Part shown: positions 8,442 to 17,867 of the stretch, one piece after another
How the letters are laid out: each line of letters opens with the position of its first letter
Numbering within the stretch: the first letter of the stretch is position 1
Assembly: GCF_900116175.1 (NCBI RefSeq)
Contig: NZ_FPCH01000002.1
Span: 248,001 to 312,000, forward strand
DNA length: 64,000 bases
Direction: 5' to 3'
DNA from: Hyphomicrobium facile
GTDB taxonomy: Bacteria; Pseudomonadota; Alphaproteobacteria; Rhizobiales; Hyphomicrobiaceae
Program-made: the position numbers and the translations under genes
Notes under the pieces: model-generated
Told to the model about the DNA's origin: nothing
Database searches by the model: none
What the model saw: the letters and a program-made list of their open reading frames with translations, nothing else

Positions 8442-10244
8442 TCAATTCGTCTGCCGCCTGACCACCCAATCGCCTAGCACCAACACATCCATCTCCGTTC
8501 TCAAAAAACAGTCTAGCGCCTCCTCGGGCCGGCAAACGACGGGCTCATTCTCATTGAAGGATGTGTTGAGTACCATTGGCACTCCGGTCAATGCACAAAA
8601 CGCGTCGATTAGATTCCAATAACGCGGGTTCGTTTGCTTGTAGACTGTCTGAAGCCGACCCGAGCCATCAACGTGCGTTACGGCAGGAATCAAGCAGCGT
8701 TTCGATTCCCGAATTTGGAATACCTGCATCATAAAAGGGACGTCATCGTCCTCCTCAAACCATTCGGCGACATGCTCTCGCTGGATGGATGGCGCAAAGG
8801 GGCGGAAACTCTCGCGCCGTTTGATCTTTAGGTTCAAGATTTCCTTCATATCCGCTCTGCGAGGATCGCAGATTATTGAGCGATTGCCGAGGGCACGTGG
8901 CCCCCACTCCATACGGCCTTGAAACCAGCCCACCACCTTGCCTTGAGCAACGACCTCCGCAGCCCGGTGGCACAGATCCAACTCGTCAGTCACGTTCTCG
9001 CTGCTACAGCATTTCGCTGCGAGTTCGTCCGCTCTGCGTTCCAATAGTAGCGCAACATCTTGGCTATCAAGCCCCAATCCAAGATAAGCGTGGTCCATCA
9101 CAGGGCGGCCTACATCAATGTCTCCCGACAGTGCGGAAGGTGTCGACGCGGAGGAATTACAATCCGGACCGGCAAGTTCGAACCAGACATGCATCGCGGC
9201 ACCGATGGCGCCTCCCGCATCTCCGGCCGCTGACTGTATGTATGTGCGCTTGAATGGCGATAGCCGCCTGATTTTGCCATTCGCCACCGAGTTCATCGCG
9301 CAGCCCCCGGCCAGCGCAAGATCTGTAAGCCGGTAGCGATCATATAGTCGCCCAAGGAGGTGAAAGAACGCTTCTTCGTACATCGCTTGCACCGACCGCG
9401 CGATATCACGATGGCGATCGGTCAGTGGTTCGTCGCTTTTCCTAGGTGGACCAAGAAGGGTCTCCATCTCCGGAGAAAACAGAGTTCCGACGTGCGGACT
9501 TCCACCCGACCACTCGTAGGGGATCTTCTCTCGGTGGTGGCGGAAATACTTAAGGTCAAGAGCGAATGTCCCGTCGCTTTGCAGCAGAACGATGTGGCGC
9601 ATCTCGGATAGGAAGCGCGGCTCGCCGTAAGGTGCAAGCCCCATTACCTTGTATTCGTCGCCATAGTGCGGGAAGCCGAGGTACTGTGTCAGTGCCTGAT
9701 AAAATGCCCCCAGAGAATGCGGGAACCACACCCGCCCGTCGAGCGACAGCGTGGAGTTTCTACCAATCCCCCATGCCGCGCTGGCGAAGTCTCCGAATCC
9801 ATCAATCGAGACGGCGACGACTTCCCGGAATGGCGATACGAGATAGGACGATGCAAGATGCGCAAGGTGATGCTCGACGCGGCGAACCTTCCCGCGGATT
9901 ACGTCACCAGGGAACGCCCGCGCGAATTCGCTCTCGATCGACGCTCGCTTTCCCTGATTCCGAACACGATCAATTATCAGCCCTAGGTCGGGTCGACGCG
10001 TAGCCGCATAACCAAGGCGACGAAGCATGTTTGCTTTGGGATTGCTGTTGATTGCGATGTAGTCAACATCCGAAAGCCTTGCGCCGGCCTCCTTGAGGCA
10101 ATAGCGAATGGCTTCCGAGGGGAATCCCGCCCAGTGCTTTATTCGCCGGAAGCGCTCTTCTTCGGCTGCCGCCACGATCCGTCCATCACGCACGCAGCAA
10201 GCCGACGCGTCGCCGTGGTAAGCGTTGAGACCAAGAATAATCAA
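8442..10244 (-). CDS. Carbamoyltransferase (NodU/CmcH/TobZ family)
   Basis: A 600-residue two-domain enzyme that transfers a carbamoyl group from carbamoyl phosphate, via an adenylate, to a hydroxyl of a sugar or other acceptor. The N-terminus IILGLNAYHGDASA is typical of the family's ASKHA domain. HHLAHLASSYLVSPF and VSIDGFGDFASAAWG follow. The C-terminal YrdC-like-associated region has GWFQGRMEWGPRALGNRSI and NTSFNENEPVV. TTG start at 10244 with AGGAAA upstream gives the canonical N-terminus. In this setting it probably decorates the exopolysaccharide with O-carbamoyl groups. It belongs to the leftward block, 208 bp after an acyltransferase gene. Confidence 0.88.
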   Translation of the reverse strand: MIILGLNAYHGDASACCVRDGRIVAAAEEERFRRIKHWAGFPSEAIRYCLKEAGARLSDVDYIAINSNPKANMLRRLGYAATRRPDLGLIIDRVRNQGKRASIESEFARAFPGDVIRGKVRRVEHHLAHLASSYLVSPFREVVAVSIDGFGDFASAAWGIGRNSTLSLDGRVWFPHSLGAFYQALTQYLGFPHYGDEYKVMGLAPYGEPRFLSEMRHIVLLQSDGTFALDLKYFRHHREKIPYEWSGGSPHVGTLFSPEMETLLGPPRKSDEPLTDRHRDIARSVQAMYEEAFFHLLGRLYDRYRLTDLALAGGCAMNSVANGKIRRLSPFKRTYIQSAAGDAGGAIGAAMHVWFELAGPDCNSSASTPSALSGDIDVGRPVMDHAYLGLGLDSQDVALLLERRADELAAKCCSSENVTDELDLCHRAAEVVAQGKVVGWFQGRMEWGPRALGNRSIICDPRRADMKEILNLKIKRRESFRPFAPSIQREHVAEWFEEDDDVPFMMQVFQIRESKRCLIPAVTHVDGSGRLQTVYKQTNPRYWNLIDAFCALTGVPMVLNTSFNENEPVVCRPEEALDCFLRTEMDVLVLGDWVVRRQTN

Positions 10245-10452
10245 TTCAAATTTCCTAACAGAATGGCGAGTGTCTCTTACGCGCGGCCGTCACTGAAAAT
10301 CGGCGAGCCGCCAATACGATTGGCAATGCCATTTCCTCTGGCCGCCATCTGCAAGCAGCCTGCTGAGCTAACTCTGGGAATTTTTTCGTCATCGCTGCGA
10401 GCGTTAGAAAGCCGAAGCGGCGCCTGCTGCGGCTTCAATTGGGATCGCGATC

Positions 10453-11655
10453 TCAGTTCAGGTCGCTAGGGTTTACGATGTGCGCGTGACTGGGGAGCTG
10501 GCCTTCAACACCGCGAAATTGGCCCGGTGGCGGCTTATCCATTGTTGAGCTTTTCATCAAGTGCAAGGTGGCCGCTCTAACAGCCGCTGAATCAGCTTGA
10601 GCGGCGGAAAAGTACTTGCTCGCGATGATGCTCGGCTTTTCGATAAGCGCATAAACAACCGCCGAAACAGCAATAGTTGCAAAGATTCCTACAATCACGA
10701 ATCCGACTTGATGGAGACCGCTTTCCCCGCTCACCAACTTTTGCAGAAGCGCGATTGTGATACCGCCGATCAGCATATGAAAGAGATAGATGCAGTAGCT
10801 GAGCGCGCCGAGCTCAGATAGCAGGCGGTTGCTGAGCATCTGAGACAGTGGACGCCACCACACGGCTGCCATTAGCAGAAGCGATGACGCCAAGCTGGCG
10901 AGCACGTAGGAATCTCTGGAGAAGCCGAATGCCGCCAGCATTACGCCGGCGTTGAGCCAATAGAGCGCCAGCGCGCCGCGCACTCTGCACAATGTCAGCG
11001 CAGCAAGGATGCCGCCGAGGAAGGTGTGAAGATGGTGGTACAGCCATTGTTCGTCGAGTGACACCAGGTTGGCAAGGCGTAAGGCAGACGCTGCGATAAG
11101 CAGGAGGGCAACGGCACAAAAGGCGATATCGCGAGGCAGCCCCTGCTCTTCGAATCGATTGAGCAAAAGAACGATTAGCGCAAAGAATACGTAGAACTGT
11201 ACCTCAACGCCAAGCGTCCAAGCCACGGGAAGGTAGAGTCTTGCGTTGAGAGGCAGGAAGTAAAATATATTCTTGCTCATCTCTACGGCGCTGCCCTCAC
11301 GCACTGGGAAGATGTCCAAACTTGAGATACTGAGCAGAAGAGGTACACCCAAAAAGTAGGCCGCAAGGGCCGTCCAGTAGGTGGGATCTAAGCGGACGCT
11401 GCGCCTAATAAAATACGTGCACACTGCTTTTGATGAGTTGATGGTGCGGTCGTTGTAAAGCGTGTACGCAATGACGAATCCTGAGATGACGAAGAACAAT
11501 TGGACACCGAATCTCCCCCAGACCGAAGCCGTATTGAAAGCCGACGGCATCGAGTTGCTGACCAGAACGCCGCCATTTTGTGTGTAAGTGTGGAACCAAG
11601 CGACACTTAAAGCGGCCATGCCTCGCAAGCCGTCAACGCTGCGAACCTTTTGCAT
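10453..11655 (-). CDS. Acyltransferase 3 family membrane O-acyltransferase
   Basis: About 400 residues with the acyltransferase-3 pattern: N-terminal RSVDGLRGMAALSVAWFH with catalytic His, then about ten hydrophobic helices, including FFVISGFVIAYTLY and VEVQFYVFFALIVLL. Family members (OafA, NodX, ExoZ) move acetyl or other acyl groups onto sugars at the inner membrane. It probably acetylates the polysaccharide or its lipid-linked unit. ATG 11655 is taken as start. An in-frame TTG at 11673 has a better-placed AAGGG and cannot be excluded. The 256-bp stretch between this gene and the next upstream gene shows nothing recognisable. It is one of two such enzymes in the locus, suggesting two modification sites. 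Confidence 0.85.
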   Translation of the reverse strand: MQKVRSVDGLRGMAALSVAWFHTYTQNGGVLVSNSMPSAFNTASVWGRFGVQLFFVISGFVIAYTLYNDRTINSSKAVCTYFIRRSVRLDPTYWTALAAYFLGVPLLLSISSLDIFPVREGSAVEMSKNIFYFLPLNARLYLPVAWTLGVEVQFYVFFALIVLLLNRFEEQGLPRDIAFCAVALLLIAASALRLANLVSLDEQWLYHHLHTFLGGILAALTLCRVRGALALYWLNAGVMLAAFGFSRDSYVLASLASSLLLMAAVWWRPLSQMLSNRLLSELGALSYCIYLFHMLIGGITIALLQKLVSGESGLHQVGFVIVGIFATIAVSAVVYALIEKPSIIASKYFSAAQADSAAVRAATLHLMKSSTMDKPPPGQFRGVEGQLPSHAHIVNPSDLN

Positions 11656-11911
11656 TGTAATGCTTATCGCCAATAGCCCTTTTTCATCGCCTTACGAATG
11701 TGAGGCAAAGGGAGCACGCGGGTCCAAAACCATCTGACTGCAGTGAGGAAGCAGCTGAACACTCGCTACGAGACCAAGACCTTGAAACACGCACAGGCCG
11801 TACTGCTGTCATCTAATTGTCGAGCGACTTTTCTAACTTGCCTCTACGTATAGGGATTCAATTTTGCGGCTTGGAGAGTCGCGAAGCAATTTCGGATCTC
11901 CACCTTCGCCT

Positions 11912-12697
11912 TCATGTAGATTTGCGCGGGCAACGCAGCCGCCGGTCTACCATCTCGAGAGCTATCATTGTTTCGGCCAGTGTGCGTTGAAGTACGTAAA
12001 GCCAGCCTGCCCAGCCATCGAAAATGCACAGTTTGAAGATGAGTGTATATGTGAAAACTAGAACCGGTGCGGGCCAAGCCATCAATCTGATTTGATCGAT
12101 GCGAGTGAGCGCGCTGCGTGGCACGGACAATAGATAATGGGCCTCCAGCTCGGCGTACCGTTTCTGGGATGCGAACCAGCGCGCCAACGGCTTGCGGTCG
12201 TCATGATAAACCGGCGCATTTAGACGACCGATCAATCCGTCCAACACGACTCGGTGCCCGTGTCCTTCATTCCGGTAAATCGCGCGGTCGCGGCGATAAA
12301 GAATGGTTCTTGGCGGATATAAAGCAGAACGCAAAGTCCTCCCGTAGATGCGATAGACAAAGGACGCGCTGAATCCCGAGATATCCTCGGAGGGGGTGAG
12401 ACCGATCATCTCATCAACAAGGGCTGCGTCCAGCTCGTAGTCGGCATCAAGCGACAGCACCCATACCGTCTCCACTTTGGAGAGCCCGAAATTGCACTGC
12501 TGTGCAAAGCCGTCGAATGTCCGGGTAATGATTTCCGCTTGCGGATAGTTCCTAATAATATCTATCGTTTTATCCGTGCTGCCGCTGTCGATAATGACGA
12601 TCCGCTTGGCCCACTTCACCGCCTCCAGCGTCCGCCCGATGTTGGCCTCCTCGTTGAAGGTCAGAATCAAGACGGTGATATGATTCAGAATGCTCAA
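11912..12697 (-). CDS. Family 2 glycosyltransferase
   Basis: A 261-residue GT-A enzyme: TVLILTFNEEANIGRTL at the N-terminus, VIIDSGSTDKT near residue 33 and the metal-binding LSLDADYE near 80. The C-terminal third contains amphipathic or membrane-associated segments (PAPVLVFTYTLIFKL), as in WaaE/KdtX-like enzymes. Its ATG overlaps the stop of the upstream GT4 gene by 4 bp (ATGA, 12694-12697), indicating translational coupling. It acts at the cytoplasmic face of the inner membrane in repeat-unit assembly. Donor and acceptor are unknown. Confidence 0.85.
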   Translation of the reverse strand: MSILNHITVLILTFNEEANIGRTLEAVKWAKRIVIIDSGSTDKTIDIIRNYPQAEIITRTFDGFAQQCNFGLSKVETVWVLSLDADYELDAALVDEMIGLTPSEDISGFSASFVYRIYGRTLRSALYPPRTILYRRDRAIYRNEGHGHRVVLDGLIGRLNAPVYHDDRKPLARWFASQKRYAELEAHYLLSVPRSALTRIDQIRLMAWPAPVLVFTYTLIFKLCIFDGWAGWLYVLQRTLAETMIALEMVDRRLRCPRKST

Positions 12698-13875
12698 TCC
12701 GCGGTGGTCCTGCGGGGCGTCCGGACATTCTGGTATATCTCGATCAATCGTTGTCCCATGACGCGGCTGGAGTATGTGTCCTCGGCGAAAATCCGAGCTC
12801 GGTTTGCCATGGAGCGACGCTTCGCTTCGTCGTCGAGCAGACTCTCAAGCGCCTGCGCGACTTCAGCCGCCTTCGGCAGCACGACGATCCCGGCACCGGC
12901 ACGAGCCACATCTTCGGCGATTGCGACGCCTTCCGCCAATACGCAAGGTAAACCTGCGAAAAGCGCTTCTGCCGCGGCAATTCCAAAATTCTCAGAGAAC
13001 GAGGGGAGCACGAACACGTCGGCAGCATGTAGTGCGGCAGCCTTTGCATCGCCCTCCACATGGCCTAGCCAAACCACCAAATCTGCGATGCCTCGATCCT
13101 TGGATCTCGCCTTGAGTTCGTCGACGTAGGACGATGAGCCTGATCCCGCAATTAAGAGCGCACTTCCTGCTCTCAGCATCGGCGAAAAAGCAAACGCGTC
13201 TATCAGTGCCTCGATGTTCTTCTTCGGATCGAGACGCGACAGAAACAAAACGAGGCGGCGATTGCAATGTTGCAGATGAACAAGGGCCGGATGTTGCAAC
13301 ACAATTGCTGGAGCCTCAACTCCCAAGGGAACGACAACGCCGCGAAACGTGAGGCCCAACTCTTCCGCCTCGCGCCGCTCTACATCGCTCGTAAAGTGGA
13401 CAACTGCAGCGTTGCGCAAGATGGCCTTTTCGATCAGAGCCACCGAGAGCCGCTTGAGCAGTCGCCGGCGCGCATGCATCCCATAGTCGCTCAAGGTTCC
13501 AAGCGGCCGCACGACGTAAGGCACACCACGCACACGCGCGGCCCACGCAGCAATCGTCGAAGCGAAGGTGAACAGCGCGTGGATATGGACAACGTGATAG
13601 TCGCTCACACTTCGGAAAATGATTGGGACTAGACCGGGCGCGAACTTGTAGGCATTCGTCCATTTGCGAGCGTAGATGCGCCTCGCATTTCGGAAAGGTG
13701 CGGAGTTGTCCGTGAGTGGCGGACCCGGTCGAGTAAGTCCATGGTCTGTACTGAGCGTCGTCACCGCAACGCCTAACGCGCTCAATGCTCGCTCCATCAT
13801 TACGATCGCATACGATGGCCCCCCATCTCGTGGAGATACCGACGGTATAACGTGAAGGACCCGCAATTGCGTCAT
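12694..13875 (-). CDS. Family 4 glycosyltransferase
   Basis: A 393-residue GT-B enzyme. N-terminal domain: LRVLHVIPSVSPRDGGPSYA. Donor domain: VLFLSRLDPKKNIEALIDAF near residue 200 and the E-x7-E region PSFSENFGIAAAEALFAGLP near 300. I chose ATG 13875, which overlaps the upstream stop as ATGA, over the longer ATG at 13899. This keeps the coupling pattern seen across the block and gives the usual N-terminus. Both ends of the gene overlap neighbours by 4 bp, so it is firmly within an operon. Retaining GT4 specificity is not predictable here. Confidence 0.87.
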   Translation of the reverse strand: MTQLRVLHVIPSVSPRDGGPSYAIVMMERALSALGVAVTTLSTDHGLTRPGPPLTDNSAPFRNARRIYARKWTNAYKFAPGLVPIIFRSVSDYHVVHIHALFTFASTIAAWAARVRGVPYVVRPLGTLSDYGMHARRRLLKRLSVALIEKAILRNAAVVHFTSDVERREAEELGLTFRGVVVPLGVEAPAIVLQHPALVHLQHCNRRLVLFLSRLDPKKNIEALIDAFAFSPMLRAGSALLIAGSGSSSYVDELKARSKDRGIADLVVWLGHVEGDAKAAALHAADVFVLPSFSENFGIAAAEALFAGLPCVLAEGVAIAEDVARAGAGIVVLPKAAEVAQALESLLDDEAKRRSMANRARIFAEDTYSSRVMGQRLIEIYQNVRTPRRTTAD

Positions 13876-15332
13876 CGACGCTGGGCGACCAAGAGCCATG
13901 GCGCCCAGCGCGGGATTATGAGTGTCACCAATGCCGCGGCTACGAGGAGCGCAATAACCAAGGTGCCAAAAACCTTGGTGAAGCTGTTTTCAAGAGGGCC
14001 TACAGGCAAAATCACCGCAGTTGCGACTGCCATGCCGAGTAGAGAAGGTGAAGCCTTCCATCGCAGGAACCACCGAAAGAGCGCTCCATAAAAGAGTCCG
14101 ATGATGAGTAACGCAATCATCATACCGAACTTCCCGAAATCGATATAGCACTCTGCGACATAGCCCAAGCTGATCGACGTACCTTCGCTGTTTCCAGCAA
14201 GGCCACCCGTATACAAATTCGTTCTCGCCGTATCGTCTATCGCTGCCTTATCGGGGAAGAACATTCGCGGCATGAATGGCCGCGACACGGCATCCCAAAG
14301 GATAGCGCCATTCTCATGCGGAACCCGCGAGGGAACGTAGTTTAGAACAGATGCGAAGTACTCAACGTAGGTCACGCGGCGAAAAAGCTTCTCGGTACTT
14401 TCGTCCAACGTCTGCGCGTCCAGTCCCAAAACCAGTTCGGAAAGCTTCTCCATTCTCGTTAGGTAGTCGACCGTGACGATCTGCGTTGCCTCGCCTCCTG
14501 ATATGTAGCTTCGGTATTGACCTTTCACTGCCGTCCAGACGATTCCGAAGCCAAGCAATAGTGCGCCCAACACGCTCATCATGATTAGCGAGCGCATCGT
14601 GAATCGGACGCCCGATGCGAAGCCCGCAAATATCGTAATAAAGAACACCGACTTGAAATCTGAAAAATAGCCGCCAACTCCAAGCGCGAGTTCACCCAGG
14701 AAGGCGATTGCAAACAAAAGCCTGGCACGAGCCCCGCGAACAAATGAGGCATAGGCGAACATAAAAAAGAACGCCCATTTCAAACCAGCAAGTGCCAGCA
14801 TCGGTTGCGATAGCGCCGGGACAGTCCACGCGAAAGCTAGAGCAGCAAAGCTCACCGCCGCCGACACGGCATATAGCCAAAACCATTTTTCGATAGCCTG
14901 AGACAGAGCGAGCGCTCGTGCATTGCGCGCATCTTGGCTATACCACGCCCCCGCTCCGAGCCGCATGCCGATAGCAAGGATCAGAATTCCAAACAGAGAC
15001 AGCAGAATTGCCGTCTGCATATCACCGCTCAACGGCGCATAATCGGTAACTCTGATGCCGAGCCAATTTGAATGAAAGATCGAGATTGATGCCTGAATCC
15101 AAGGGTAAGCAAAAGTGAACAAGAGGATCGGCGGTTCGCCTGGCCTCCAGAGCAAGGCGCTTGCTACGAGAAGTACGAGCACGGCAATAAACGCCAGCTC
15201 TATATTTGGACCGAGCCCCCCAATAAGAAAGACGCCGATCGCTGTGGGCAAGGCTGCATGCGGAATTCGGAATGAGATAGGCGCATCCTGCCGCGTCAAT
15301 CGTTCCCCCGAAGTCCACCTTCCGCCAGTCAT
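13872..15332 (-). CDS. Polytopic Wzy-like polysaccharide polymerase
   Basis: A 486-residue integral membrane protein with about 10-12 hydrophobic helices and a large extracytoplasmic loop between about residues 265 and 390, including SEGTSISLGYVAECYIDFG. This is the usual layout of Wzy/O-antigen polymerases, which join lipid-linked repeat units in the periplasm. Sequence identity in this family is low, so the call rests on topology and location between glycosyltransferase genes. It overlaps both neighbours by 4 bp. A second polymerase/ligase candidate lies at 33085-34743. Alternative roles are EpsG-like protein or ligase. Confidence 0.65.
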   Translation of the reverse strand: MTGGRWTSGERLTRQDAPISFRIPHAALPTAIGVFLIGGLGPNIELAFIAVLVLLVASALLWRPGEPPILLFTFAYPWIQASISIFHSNWLGIRVTDYAPLSGDMQTAILLSLFGILILAIGMRLGAGAWYSQDARNARALALSQAIEKWFWLYAVSAAVSFAALAFAWTVPALSQPMLALAGLKWAFFFMFAYASFVRGARARLLFAIAFLGELALGVGGYFSDFKSVFFITIFAGFASGVRFTMRSLIMMSVLGALLLGFGIVWTAVKGQYRSYISGGEATQIVTVDYLTRMEKLSELVLGLDAQTLDESTEKLFRRVTYVEYFASVLNYVPSRVPHENGAILWDAVSRPFMPRMFFPDKAAIDDTARTNLYTGGLAGNSEGTSISLGYVAECYIDFGKFGMMIALLIIGLFYGALFRWFLRWKASPSLLGMAVATAVILPVGPLENSFTKVFGTLVIALLVAAALVTLIIPRWAPWLLVAQRR

Positions 15333-16522
15333 CTATAGTAACTTCGCGCTCTTTGACCGCGGTTACGCTCTGAAAGCACCCAATCGAACGCGTCGCGTAT
15401 CCCGCTTGCTGCCGCTTCGAGGCTATAGGCTCGCGAGATTGACACTAATTGATGAGGTTTCGGCCGGTTGGCGACACGTTCCGCTAGCGCATCGGCAAAG
15501 CTGCGTGTGTTGCCCATGGGAAATGTGCGGCCGACAATTCCGTCACGAGCCAAGTCGGGTGCGCAGCCACATTCTTCAGAAACAATGATTGGCCGACCGC
15601 AGGCCAGAGCTTCATTGGCCACGAGACCCCATGTCTCACACCCATTGGACGGTAGCGCGAGAAAATCGGCAGCCGAGTATACCGCCGGCATTTCGGATTG
15701 ATTGCAGAATCCCAGCATGTGGAGCCGGATACCTGCAGTTGCGGCCGCCTCGACCAGTTCCCTCCTTAACGGCCCGTCTCCGGCCACAACGATCTCAAGC
15801 GAAAGGCCCTGCCGCCGACAAATCTTGACCGACTCGACAAGGTCGAGCGGTCGCTTAAACGGCACGAGTTTGCCGGCAAAAAGCACTATTGGCGTATCTG
15901 AGCGAATGCCAAGTCGCTCCCGCAGGCGTGCCCCAGCTTCGGCCGTCGCCCGCGACGCGAACCAGTTTGTATCGACCGCGTGCGGGGAGAAGAATAGCCG
16001 CCTTTCTGGATAGAGATAATGCTCATAATACGCGCGGGAACGCAGGCCCACGTAGAGCGCCGCATCAAACCTACGAAGCAAGCCCGGATAAACAATCGCC
16101 TTCATCACAGTCTTTAAATTTGATCGCGGCGTGTTGAGGTGGCTGTCACCACGAACCAAAACCGGCATACCTAAACGCTTAGCAGCGAGTAGCCCTTGCA
16201 GATACGCTTTGAGATGCCAACCCATCACAAGGAGAGCATCGAAGCCGCCATTTCGAAGACGGTGTTGGATCTCAGGCGTATCACACCCAGAGAAGTGGTC
16301 CGTACCAGGCCGACGCGAAACATTCCTGAGAAAGCTATGTTCATAGCCTCCAGTAATATCAATGTCCCATTCAAATGCCTTCTCGAAGCCTGCGCGTGCT
16401 TGTTCTTGAGGCGTCGCCCGATGCGCGAAGAAAATATGCAGATCAAGCTGCTTCGCAAGCTCTCGGAACAATGGCCCATAGTACTGTATGGGGTGCGAAG
16501 AAAGGATGGCGAGGCGTGGCAC
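15329..16522 (-). CDS. Family 4 glycosyltransferase
   Basis: A 397-residue GT-B enzyme. The N-terminus RLAILSSHPIQYYGPLFREL is typical of a GT4 subgroup in EPS loci. The donor domain has IVLFAGKLVPFKRPLDLVES near residue 213 and the E-x7-E block PSNGCETWGLVANEALACGR near 290. Start is GTG 16522; no ATG gives the conserved N-terminus. Its 3' end overlaps the polymerase gene by 4 bp (ATGA), and it lies 34 bp from the acyltransferase gene upstream. Cytoplasmic; donor sugar unknown. Confidence 0.87.
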   Translation of the reverse strand: MPRLAILSSHPIQYYGPLFRELAKQLDLHIFFAHRATPQEQARAGFEKAFEWDIDITGGYEHSFLRNVSRRPGTDHFSGCDTPEIQHRLRNGGFDALLVMGWHLKAYLQGLLAAKRLGMPVLVRGDSHLNTPRSNLKTVMKAIVYPGLLRRFDAALYVGLRSRAYYEHYLYPERRLFFSPHAVDTNWFASRATAEAGARLRERLGIRSDTPIVLFAGKLVPFKRPLDLVESVKICRRQGLSLEIVVAGDGPLRRELVEAAATAGIRLHMLGFCNQSEMPAVYSAADFLALPSNGCETWGLVANEALACGRPIIVSEECGCAPDLARDGIVGRTFPMGNTRSFADALAERVANRPKPHQLVSISRAYSLEAAASGIRDAFDWVLSERNRGQRARSYYR

Positions 16523-16556
16523 GCCCGTTATCTAAATCAACAACAACGATGAGTTC

Positions 16557-17666
16557 TTATGCATCGGCACGAGGTCTATCCAAGGCGAACCACTGATTTA
16601 CATGGGCATAAATCCGAGTCTCGAGGTGGGGTGCGATCGCAATCAGCATTCCCATCCCGAGCAATGAAGTAGCTAATCCGCCGAGTTCGGTTCGGCTGCT
16701 CGCTAGGAATAAAAGCAAAGGATAGTGCAAAACGTAAATGGTATAGCTGCCCCGCCCCACCGAACCGAATAGCCGAACAATGCCATCAATGTAATGAAGG
16801 CGTGTTAGCTGCGTCTGCCATCGAACTATTTTGACAAGCAACACGACGCAAAGAGCCAATATGCATCCGTCGCTTAAAATTCTCAGGGTGTCCGAACGAA
16901 TTTCTAAAGCCATTGACCAGGTCACGAGCGCCATAAGGCCGAGCCAGAAGATGACACGCCTCTCGATCGGTGTCTGACCAAAGCTCGTTCCATAGACATA
17001 CCCCGCTATCCATAGAGGCCAAAGGGTCGCGAATAAGAAGAAGGGATTGGGAAGTATGGCGTTTACTCCTATCGCCGCGATGCCGACGACAAAACTTCCT
17101 AACAATGCAGCATCAATTCGAACTAGTGGATTCGCAATTTTGGAATAGACCGCCCAATAGAAGACCGGCAGAGAAATATAATACCAAGCCTCGTTTGAGA
17201 GGGTCCACAAGGGCCCATTTCCGGCGAACGGAGGAAACCAAAGCCCTCGTAGCGAGGCCGGCGTATCCAGAAACAGAAGGTTGCCCACGAGTACATCGAA
17301 CGACGTATCATTGAAATTGCGCTCGCCAGCCCATGATAACCCTCCCGCCCACAAAAGTGACAACAAAAACATAGGAAGAATTCGACGGGCTCTTTGCAAA
17401 AGATAAAGTCGCCAAGGGCCAATCCCATTCAGGGTTCCGAGCCGCTCGACAGCAAGAAAAATGCTCCACCCCGAGATGAAGAAGAAAAACAGAATGGCTG
17501 TAACGTTCCATTCTGATATGCCCCTGAAGGCGCGCAGCAGGAGACTTTCATCGCCGATCAACGCGGCCATCTCGTGATCAAAGAACACCATCAAATGATG
17601 ATGAACGACCACCAGGGCCGCTAAGCCTCTACCTGCATCGAGATATATCCAACGCGCGCTGCTCAT
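16557..17666 (-). CDS. Acyltransferase 3 family membrane O-acyltransferase
   Basis: A 369-residue multi-pass protein of the acyltransferase-3 family. The N-terminus has YLDAGRGLAALVVVHHHLMV with the conserved RG and His, then FFFISGWSIFLAVERL and about ten helices. It is expected to O-acylate sugars at the inner membrane. Start ATG 17666 is preferred because GGAG lies 6 nt upstream. The longer ATG at 17741 has no ribosome-binding site, and its extra 25 residues do not fit the family. It differs clearly from the other acyltransferase at 10453-11655, so it is not a recent duplicate. It is followed after 34 bp by a GT4 gene. Confidence 0.85.
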   Translation of the reverse strand: MSSARWIYLDAGRGLAALVVVHHHLMVFFDHEMAALIGDESLLLRAFRGISEWNVTAILFFFFISGWSIFLAVERLGTLNGIGPWRLYLLQRARRILPMFLLSLLWAGGLSWAGERNFNDTSFDVLVGNLLFLDTPASLRGLWFPPFAGNGPLWTLSNEAWYYISLPVFYWAVYSKIANPLVRIDAALLGSFVVGIAAIGVNAILPNPFFLFATLWPLWIAGYVYGTSFGQTPIERRVIFWLGLMALVTWSMALEIRSDTLRILSDGCILALCVVLLVKIVRWQTQLTRLHYIDGIVRLFGSVGRGSYTIYVLHYPLLLFLASSRTELGGLATSLLGMGMLIAIAPHLETRIYAHVNQWFALDRPRADA

Positions 17667-17867
17667 TTTGCGCTCCAATCCGCGGGCCGGCAGACCCGAA
17701 GAATGAGACACAGAGGACGGAGCGTTCGTGGGAGACAACATTCAACGTTTGTGATGATGCATCAGCGCCGAGGAATTTTGAAACGCTGACATGTCATCGA
17801 TCTTCGCGGTGCCAGAAGATAAAAGTGCGAAACTCGGATGCGTTCTCATTCATGTTGGCGCAAGGTC